A stretch of 11,814 nt of DNA from JBGPFS01 sp041483455. Its GTDB lineage: Bacteria; Chloroflexota; Limnocylindria; Limnocylindrales; CSP1-4. The translations under genes were made by a program, and so were the position numbers. A model generated the notes under the pieces. That model did no database searches and was not told the DNA's origin. It worked only from the letters and a program-made list of their open reading frames with translations. Position 1 is the first letter of the stretch. Each line of letters begins with the position of its first letter. The stretch covers positions 1 to 11,814 of the forward strand of contig JBGPFS010000061.1 of NCBI GenBank assembly GCA_041483455.1, written 5' to 3'. Positions 6,949-11,814 of the stretch are shown here, piece by piece.

Positions 6949-8835
6949 ATGGGCGATCGAGACCGCACGCTGGCCGCCATCGTCGATACGTTCGTGCCGG
7001 GCGGCGACGGGCTGCCCTCAGCGAGCGCGCTCGGCGTTCATCGCCGCCTGCGGGCCGAGGTCGCGGCCCTCGGACGTCCGCGGCTGGTCCGGGAGCTGGA
7101 CCTCCTCCTCACCGCGCTCGACTCGCCGATCGGGAGCCTCGCCCTGGTCGGCCGGGCCGCCCGGTTCGCCTCGCTCCCCCAGCCCGAGCGGGAGGCGGCG
7201 CTCCAGCGCCTGGCCGTCAGCCCGATCCCGCTCAAGAGGACGGCGTTCCAGGACCTCAAGCGGCTGACGCTCCTGCTTGCCTACGGGATCGAAACGTCGC
7301 CGTACCGGGCCGCCACCGGCTACCGGCCATCGCTGCCCGATGCCCCGGACGTGAGCGTCCTCGACGTCCGCAGGCCCGTCGCGGGCGAAGTCGTCGAGGC
7401 CGACGCCTGCGTCATCGGCTCCGGAGCCGGCGGCTCGGTCGCGGCGGCGGTCCTCGCCGGGGCGGGGAAGCGGGTGATCGTCCTGGAGCGCGCCGCGCTC
7501 GTCACCGAAGAGCGGTTCGGCGGACCGGAGCTCGACGGACTGGCCGACCTCTTCCTCGATCGCGGCCTGGCCGCCACCGAGGACCGCGCCATCTCGATCC
7601 GGGCCGGCAGCGCCGTCGGCGGAGGGACGGTCGTCAACTGGAGCTCGTCCCTGCGCCTGCCGGACGTCGTGCGCGAGGAATGGCGAGCGGCCGGGATCGA
7701 CGACGACCTCGACCCGCACTACGCGGCGATCGAATCGGCCTGCGACATCGATACCGAGGAGAGCGAGCGGAACGGGCCGAACGCGGCCCTCGAGCGGGGC
7801 CTCGCGGCGCTCGGGCTGGCGGGGCAGACGATCCCCCGGAACGTTCGTGGCTGCGGCGACTGCGGCCCATGCGCGGTCGGCTGCCGGCGAGGCGCGAAGC
7901 GCTCGACCCTCCGGACGTTCCTGGCCGATGCCTGCCGGGACGGCGCGACGATCCTGGACGGCTCGGAGGCCCGCCGGATCCTCGTTCGGTCCGGGACGGT
8001 CGAGGGGGTCGTGGCTGCGGTCCCGGGCGGCGAGGTCACCGTCAGAGCCCCGCTCGTCGCCCTCGCCGGGGGCGCCGTGCTCTCGCCGGCGGTGCTTCTG
8101 CGCTCGGGGATCGCCCGCGATACGGCCGGCCGGAACCTGCGGATCCACCCGGTCGCAGCGCTCGTCGGGATCTACCCGGAGCGGCTCGATCCGTGGCAGG
8201 GGGTCCCCCAGTCCGTGATGTGCGCTGCATTCGCCGAGATCGACGGCGGCCACGGGTTCCGGATCGAGGCCGCCCCGACCCATCCCGGCCTCATCGCGTC
8301 CGGCTACCCGTGGTGGACCGCGGAGGCGCACCGCCGCGGTCTCGAGGAGTCGCCCCACGCGGCGGCGTTCATCGGGCTCGTCCGCGACCGCAACCCCGGC
8401 CGGATCGACCTCGCCCGGGATGGCGCGGTCCGGATCCGCTACGGGATCGGGCGGCCGGAGCGGGCGCTCCTCGCGAGGGCGATGGTCGAGCTGGCCCGGA
8501 TCCACCACGCGGCGGGTGCACGCCGGATCGTCGGACTCCACACGCCGCCGCTCAACCTGGAGCCGGGCGGCTCGCTCGAGGCGTTCACCGCGGAGATCGA
8601 GCGGCGGGGCGTCGTGCCGAACCGGGTGCTCCTCTTCACCGCCCACCAGATGTCGAGCTGCCGGATCGGGACGGACCCGCGCGACTCCGTGGCCGATCCG
8701 GATGGACGCGTCCGCGGTGTCCGCGGCCTCTACGTGACCGACGCGAGCGCGTTCCCGACCGCGAGCGGCGTGAACCCGATGCTCGCGATCATGGCCCTTG
8801 CCCGCCGCACCGCCCAGCGGATGGTGGCCGGCTAG
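6949..8835 (+). CDS. GMC-family FAD oxidoreductase, long-chain alcohol oxidase-like, with fused N-terminal domain and Cys cluster
   Basis: GMC flavoenzymes oxidise alcohols, sugars or sterols. The 628-residue product begins with a helical region (about 5-100, LAAIVDTFVPGGDG then LGVHRRL) resembling the small subunit of gluconate/glucose dehydrogenases and the N-terminus of long-chain fatty alcohol oxidases. The FAD dinucleotide fold follows (VIGSGAGGSVAA, from about 152), then GSAVGGGTVVNWSSS. The segment GCGDCGPCAVGCRRGAKRST has Cys302, 305, 308 and 312. The GMC C-terminal domain has catalytic His566 (AHQMSSCRIG) and Asn609 (GVNPML), 43 residues apart as in the family. No signal peptide or TAT motif is seen, so it is probably cytoplasmic. 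ATG 6949 has no SD. The substrate cannot be told; no neighbour suggests one. Confidence 0.9.
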   Translation: MGDRDRTLAAIVDTFVPGGDGLPSASALGVHRRLRAEVAALGRPRLVRELDLLLTALDSPIGSLALVGRAARFASLPQPEREAALQRLAVSPIPLKRTAFQDLKRLTLLLAYGIETSPYRAATGYRPSLPDAPDVSVLDVRRPVAGEVVEADACVIGSGAGGSVAAAVLAGAGKRVIVLERAALVTEERFGGPELDGLADLFLDRGLAATEDRAISIRAGSAVGGGTVVNWSSSLRLPDVVREEWRAAGIDDDLDPHYAAIESACDIDTEESERNGPNAALERGLAALGLAGQTIPRNVRGCGDCGPCAVGCRRGAKRSTLRTFLADACRDGATILDGSEARRILVRSGTVEGVVAAVPGGEVTVRAPLVALAGGAVLSPAVLLRSGIARDTAGRNLRIHPVAALVGIYPERLDPWQGVPQSVMCAAFAEIDGGHGFRIEAAPTHPGLIASGYPWWTAEAHRRGLEESPHAAAFIGLVRDRNPGRIDLARDGAVRIRYGIGRPERALLARAMVELARIHHAAGARRIVGLHTPPLNLEPGGSLEAFTAEIERRGVVPNRVLLFTAHQMSSCRIGTDPRDSVADPDGRVRGVRGLYVTDASAFPTASGVNPMLAIMALARRTAQRMVAG

Positions 8836-8868
8836 GAGAGGTGGTCGGGGGCGTGCCACACTTCGGCG

Positions 8869-9561
8869 GTGGAAGTGCGAACGCCCCGGGTCCTCATCGT
8901 CGACGACGAACCCCCGATCGTCGAGCTCGTCCGCGGCTACCTCGGGCGGGAATCGTTCGAAGTCGAGGCGGCCACGGACGGGCCGGCCGCGATCGAGGCG
9001 GTTCGGGCATGGCAGCCCGATGTCGTCGTGCTCGACGTGATGCTTCCCGGCCTCGACGGGATCGAGGTCTGTCGCCGCATCCGGACGTTCTCGGACGCCT
9101 ACGTGATCATGCTCACGGCCCGGGGGGAGGAGATCGATCGGATCGTGGGCCTCACGGTCGGCGCGGACGACTACCTCGTGAAGCCGTTCTCCCCGCGTGA
9201 GCTCGTCGCGCGGGTCAAGGCGCTCCTGCGCCGGTCTCGCCGGTCGGTCGACGATCGGCGGGCGATCCCGACCGGCCTGGAACTCGACGTGGCCCGCCGG
9301 AGAGTGGCCGTCGACGGACAGCCGGTCGAGCTGACGGCCCTGGAGTTCGACCTCCTCGCCGTCCTCGCCCGCGACCCTGGCGTCGTCGTCGCACGGCAGA
9401 CCCTCCTCGACCGGGTCTGGGGTTCGGAGTTCATCGCGGACGACCATCTCGTCGACGTCCACGTGGCGAACCTGCGCCGGAAGCTCGGCGACGACCCGGC
9501 CCATCCCCGGTTCGTCGAGACGGTCCGGGGCGTCGGGTACCGGCTCCACGAGGCGCCTTGA
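8869..9561 (+). CDS. OmpR/PhoB-family response regulator
   Basis: This is the DNA-binding output of the two-component pair with the next gene. The 230-residue product has a receiver domain (about 7-120) with acidic pocket D12/D13, phosphorylation site D56 (VVVLDVMLPG), T83 (IMLTAR) and K105 (YLVKPF). A winged-helix effector domain follows (about 135-228), with ELTALEFDLLAVLA, LLDRVWG, DDHLVDVHVANLRRKLG and the ending FVETVRGVGYRL. The start is GTG 8869 (GTG 8875 would trim two residues). No SD is in place, and CACACT (8857-8862) sits where a -10 for a leaderless mRNA would. It lies 33 bp after the GMC gene and overlaps the kinase ATG by one base (TGATG). The repeats at 10658-10684 are its likely target. 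Confidence 0.95.
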   Translation: MEVRTPRVLIVDDEPPIVELVRGYLGRESFEVEAATDGPAAIEAVRAWQPDVVVLDVMLPGLDGIEVCRRIRTFSDAYVIMLTARGEEIDRIVGLTVGADDYLVKPFSPRELVARVKALLRRSRRSVDDRRAIPTGLELDVARRRVAVDGQPVELTALEFDLLAVLARDPGVVVARQTLLDRVWGSEFIADDHLVDVHVANLRRKLGDDPAHPRFVETVRGVGYRLHEAP

Positions 9562-10649
9562 TGCTGCCGCGATCGCTCCGGGCTCGGCTTCTCGTCGCGT
9601 TCTTCGTCGTGGTGGCCGCGGCCATCGGGACGGTCGGGGTCGCCGTGCTCCTCGTGGGACCCGGCTACTTCGCGGAGGCGATGGGCCACCAGCCGGGCGA
9701 CCAGATGGGCGAGGCGATGGCCCGGGCCACCCAGATCGCCTTCGCGGACTCCATGCGCCGGGCCCTCGCGGCGGCGGCCGTCATCGCGCTCGTGACGGCC
9801 ACCGTGGTCAGCCTCGCCGTCGCCGCCCGGATCGCCCGCCCGATCAGCCGGCTCGTCCGGGCCGCCCGGCGGGTCGCGGGCGGGCACTACGCCGAGCGTG
9901 TGCCGGACGACGAGCCGGGCGAGCTCGGCGAGCTCGCCTCCTCGTTCAACGAGATGGCGGGTTCGCTCGAGGCGACCGAGCGTCGGCGACTCCAGCTCGT
10001 CGGCGACGTGGCCCACGAGCTGCGGACACCCCTCACCACGCTGGACGGCTACCTCGAGGGGCTGGAGGACGGCGTGATCGAGCCGACGTCCGAGACCTGG
10101 CGGCTCCTGCGCACCGAGACCGGCCGCCTCACGCGCCTGGTGACCGACCTGTCCGAGCTCTGGCGAGCCGAGGCCCGCCAGCTCCCGCTCCACCTCGAGC
10201 CGCTGGACGTGGCCGCGATCGCGAAGGAGGTGGCCGAGCGGTTCAGCCCGCTGGCGGCGCCCCGCGGCATCACGATCGAGGTCCTCGCGGGGAGTGTCCT
10301 CGCCCGGGCCGACCGCGACCGGGTCGCCCAGATCCTCGCGAACTACGTGTCCAACGCGCTCCGCCATGCGCCCGACGCGTCGGGCGTCGAGGTGTCCGCC
10401 AGCGAGGTCGCGGGCCGGGCCCGCCTCGCGGTCTCCGACCACGGCCCGGGCCTGGCTCCCGACCAGCTCGAGGCCGTCTTCGAGCGCTTCTACCGGGTCG
10501 ATCCGGCGCGAAGCCGGGCTGCCGGCGGATCGGGCATCGGCCTCTCGATCGTCCGCGCCCTCGCCGCGGCGATGGGCGGCCGGGCGTGGGCCGAGAGCGC
10601 GGGACCCGGCGCGGGCGCGACGTTCCTCCTGGAGCTGCCGATCGCCTGA
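9561..10649 (+). CDS. Membrane sensor histidine kinase (HAMP-HisKA-HATPase)
   Basis: This is the partner kinase of the upstream regulator. The 362-residue product has a first membrane helix (about 10-33), a short outer segment (about 34-67) unusually rich in Met with a His (Met41, His43, Met49, Met53, Met65), and a second helix (about 68-89). HAMP follows (about 90-142, RIARPISRLVRAARRVAGGHY). HisKA carries the phospho-His in DVAHELRTPL (His152), and the HATPase domain has the N box NYVSNALRHAP (261-271), DHGPGL (about 297) and GGSGIGLSIV (about 326). The sensor loop is too short for a folded domain, so small-ligand, metal or membrane-stress sensing is likely. ATG 9561 overlaps the regulator stop; TTG 9558 is possible but unneeded. 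Confidence 0.94.
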   Translation: MLPRSLRARLLVAFFVVVAAAIGTVGVAVLLVGPGYFAEAMGHQPGDQMGEAMARATQIAFADSMRRALAAAAVIALVTATVVSLAVAARIARPISRLVRAARRVAGGHYAERVPDDEPGELGELASSFNEMAGSLEATERRRLQLVGDVAHELRTPLTTLDGYLEGLEDGVIEPTSETWRLLRTETGRLTRLVTDLSELWRAEARQLPLHLEPLDVAAIAKEVAERFSPLAAPRGITIEVLAGSVLARADRDRVAQILANYVSNALRHAPDASGVEVSASEVAGRARLAVSDHGPGLAPDQLEAVFERFYRVDPARSRAAGGSGIGLSIVRALAAAMGGRAWAESAGPGAGATFLLELPIA

Positions 10650-10657
10650 CGCGGGTC

Positions 10658-10684
10658 CTTGACCGGATCTTGAGGAAGGCTTGC
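10658..10684 (+). promoter_or_regulatory. Three 11-bp-period direct repeats, candidate response-regulator binding site
   Basis: CTTGA at 10658-10662, CTTGA at 10669-10673 and CTTGC at 10680-10684 recur with exactly 11 bp between starts, about one helical turn. Head-to-tail sites with about 11-bp spacing are how OmpR/PhoB-family regulators bind DNA (established). They lie just after the kinase gene and about 93 bp before the SHOCT gene. The link to the regulator at 8869 is inferred from position and spacing. No clear -10 hexamer was identified downstream. Confidence 0.6.
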
Positions 10685-10776
10685 GCCGACCACGACGGAT
10701 CCGAGAGCCGGCCGCGCGACGCTCTTCCTGTGCTGCTCGTCCCTGATTGGGGTTCAGGCACGCAAGAGGGTTGGCG

Positions 10777-10983
10777 ATGATGGCCGGCTGGACGATGGGC
10801 CCCGAGGCCTGGCTCTGGATGGGAGCCTGGATCCTCGCGCTCGTCGGGCTTGTCTGGCTGCTGGTACGCGAACCTCGGCGCTCCAGCCGCGACGACGCGC
10901 TCGAGACCCTTCGAGCCCGCCTCGCGCGCGGCGAGATCACCCCGACCGAATTCGAGCAGGCACGGCGCCTTCTCGAGTCCTGA
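10777..10983 (+). CDS. SHOCT-domain membrane miniprotein
   Basis: This 68-residue protein has a single Trp-rich membrane segment (about 10-31, EAWLWMGAWILALVGLVWLL), a basic stretch (REPRRSSR) and a C-terminal SHOCT domain (about 41-66, DALETLRARLARGEITPTEFEQARRLL). SHOCT is a short helical motif found at the ends of many membrane and secreted proteins; its function is poorly defined. ATG 10777 is chosen over the adjacent ATG 10780 because GAGGG (10766-10770) lies six bases upstream. It is the first gene after the 11-bp repeats and probably opens the operon with the small ORF, cupredoxin and CcdA-like gene. Similar miniproteins often accompany copper or heavy-metal handling genes (inference). 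Confidence 0.85.
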   Translation: MMAGWTMGPEAWLWMGAWILALVGLVWLLVREPRRSSRDDALETLRARLARGEITPTEFEQARRLLES

Positions 10984-10992
10984 CCGAAGCTC

Positions 10993-11000
10993 GAAAGGAG
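10993..11000 (+). promoter_or_regulatory. Strong Shine-Dalgarno of the 24-codon ORF
   Basis: GAAAGGAG ends seven bases before ATG 11008. It is among the best SD matches in the window and is the main reason to treat the short ORF that follows as translated. Confidence 0.65.
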
Positions 11001-11007
11001 CCGGCCA

Positions 11008-11082
11008 ATGTGCGCCCCGACGGGACGCCTCGACCTCACCCTGGCGATCGCCGCGGCGATGACGAAGGAGTTGGTTCGATGA
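11008..11082 (+). CDS. Small ORF (24 aa), coupled to the cupredoxin gene
   Basis: This 24-codon frame begins Met-Cys-Ala-Pro-Thr-Gly, has a short hydrophobic middle (LDLTLAIAAAM) and ends MTKELVR. Support: an SD GAAAGGAG at optimal distance, G or C at nearly every third codon position, and a stop that overlaps the cupredoxin ATG as ATGA (11079-11082), the same junction as between the cupredoxin and CcdA-like genes. The cupredoxin SD lies inside its Lys-Glu codons, so translating it could open or occlude that site. I recognise no family. It may be a leader peptide that sets cupredoxin translation, a real micropeptide, or the remnant of a longer gene. Confidence 0.5.
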   Translation: MCAPTGRLDLTLAIAAAMTKELVR

Positions 11083-11543
11083 CGACGAGGCAGACTGCGC
11101 GCGGTGCGGCGCGCCATCAGCAGACGACCTTCGAGAAGGCTCGACCCGCGATCTTCGGCCTGATCGTCGTCGCGGTCCTCGCGATCGGCGGGTGGCTCGC
11201 GTTCGGCGACTTCCTCACCCGGCCCGCCGTGGCCGCGGGGAAGATCAGTGTCCAGAGCTCGATGGCTGGCTTCACCCCGTCGGAGATCCGGGTCAAGGCT
11301 GGCGCGACGGTCACCCTCGACTGGTGGACCGAGGATGCCGCGATGCACCTCCAGAACGGGACGCACACGATGGTCGCCCCCGACCTCGGGCTGAACGAGG
11401 CCCTGCCGGCCGAGAGCCGGCGCGCGGTGAGCTGGACCGTCCCGAACAAGCCGGGCACGTACGACGTCTACTGCGACTCGTGCTGCGGCGGCAAGGACAA
11501 CCCGCAGATGCACGGCAAGATCGTCGTGGAGCCGGCGGCATGA
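11079..11543 (+). CDS. Membrane-anchored cupredoxin-domain protein
   Basis: The 154-residue product has a basic cytoplasmic N-terminus, one membrane helix (about 23-43, PAIFGLIVVAVLAIGGWLAF) and an outward-facing cupredoxin fold (about 52-152). Blue-copper-like features: strand FTPSEIRVKAGATVTLDW; His90 and the ligand-like His96 and Met98 (GTHTMV); then YDVYCDSCCGGKDNPQMHGKIVV with Cys132, Cys135, Cys136, Met144 and His145. The C-x3-C spacing (132-136) resembles the CuA loop of cytochrome oxidase subunit II, but the following H-x2-M is replaced by a longer insert ending MHG. It may carry copper or electrons. ATG 11079 has SD AAGGAG (11065-11070). Its stop overlaps the CcdA-like ATG by 4 nt. 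Confidence 0.85.
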   Translation: MTTRQTARGAARHQQTTFEKARPAIFGLIVVAVLAIGGWLAFGDFLTRPAVAAGKISVQSSMAGFTPSEIRVKAGATVTLDWWTEDAAMHLQNGTHTMVAPDLGLNEALPAESRRAVSWTVPNKPGTYDVYCDSCCGGKDNPQMHGKIVVEPAA

Positions 11544-11814
11544 GTGAGGAGGCGACGCGAAGCGTCCTTCCGGCGTCGCCGCTCCTCTTCGGCTGGCCGC
11601 GTCCGGCGATCGCGCTCGCGACCCTCATCGTCAGCGTCGGACTCATCGCTTCGGCCTACGTCCTCGCGGTCCCATTCGATACGGCGGCATTCGGCGGGCT
11701 GACGGTCCCGACCGTCGTCGCATCGGGCTTCGCCGACGGGTTCAACCCGTGCGCGTTCGCGCTCCTCGTCCTGTTCGCGACGTACACGCTCACGCTCGTC
11801 AACGCGGTGACCTC
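11540..11814 (+). CDS. CcdA/DsbD-like thiol-disulfide transmembrane protein (N-terminal part only)
   Basis: CcdA/DsbD membrane domains carry reducing equivalents from cytoplasmic thioredoxin across the membrane to extracytoplasmic proteins such as cytochrome c assembly factors or copper chaperones. The visible 91 codons show a polar start, a first membrane helix (about 20-42, PAIALATLIVSVGLIASAYVLAV), a short outer segment and the start of the redox core with the signature ASGFADGFNPCAFALLVLF (Cys in NPC is the expected redox residue), followed by TYTLTLVNAV. The frame is open to the window edge; a full gene needs several more helices and a second Cys. ATG 11540 has GGAG eight bases before it and overlaps the cupredoxin stop, so the two are surely co-translated. 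Confidence 0.82.
   Translation, partial: MSEEATRSVLPASPLLFGWPRPAIALATLIVSVGLIASAYVLAVPFDTAAFGGLTVPTVVASGFADGFNPCAFALLVLFATYTLTLVNAVT

Noticed and set aside
6942..9200. 752-codon plus-strand ORF in another frame over the GMC gene
   Set aside because: Frame-shifted shadow rich in Arg/Pro/Gly that continues past the GMC stop into the regulator gene.
7018..9549. 843-codon minus-strand ORF
   Set aside because: Antisense to the GMC and regulator genes, both with full motifs; composition is typical of a GC-rich shadow frame.
9171..11513. 780-codon minus-strand ORF
   Set aside because: Antisense across the regulator, kinase, SHOCT and cupredoxin genes; it crosses several real gene boundaries and has no recognisable domain.
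1..11814. CRISPR arrays, tRNA/rRNA genes, insertion sequences
   Set aside because: No regularly spaced repeats with spacers, no tRNA-like cloverleaf or rRNA stretches and no transposase or terminal repeats were seen.

Overview
The window is high-GC bacterial chromosomal DNA from the replication-origin neighbourhood. On the minus strand lies dnaA, which runs off the left edge only a few codons short of its end. Diverging from it on the plus strand is the classic rpmH-rnpA-yidD-yidC-jag(khpB) block. Strong GC3 bias, a YidC with a lipoprotein-type signal as in monoderm bacteria, and several SD-less first genes fit a high-GC Chloroflexota lineage (Limnocylindria/Ellin6529-like). That placement is an inference; no marker here proves it.

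Layout. 1-1366: dnaA (minus). 1367-1863: about 500 bp divergent intergenic region with a perfect 10+1+10 bp palindrome (1606-1626) and a near-consensus sigma70-type promoter (TTGACA-18 bp-TATACT, 1719-1748) for rpmH; no canonical DnaA boxes seen. 1864-4869: tightly packed rpmH, rnpA, yidD, yidC and khpB, covering ribosomal protein L34, the RNase P protein, membrane-insertion factors and a KH/R3H RNA-binding protein with a repeat-rich Arg/Asp/Glu linker. 4981-6867: a secreted or membrane-anchored VanW-family protein. 6949-8835: a GMC flavoprotein of the long-chain-alcohol-oxidase type, with a fused small-subunit-like N-terminus and a four-cysteine cluster suggestive of Fe-S binding.

8869-11814: a two-component system (OmpR-type regulator and HAMP histidine kinase, stop/start overlapping). 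It is followed by a 127 bp gap holding three CTTG(A/C) direct repeats with an exact 11 bp period, the layout of an OmpR/PhoB-family binding site. Downstream is a probable operon: a SHOCT-domain membrane miniprotein, a 24-codon ORF with a strong SD, a membrane-anchored cupredoxin with a C-x2-C-C cluster, and the start of a CcdA/DsbD-like thiol-redox membrane protein. The last three are chained by 4-nt ATGA overlaps. This stretch reads as a self-contained signal-responsive copper or thiol-redox module and is the most interesting part of the window.
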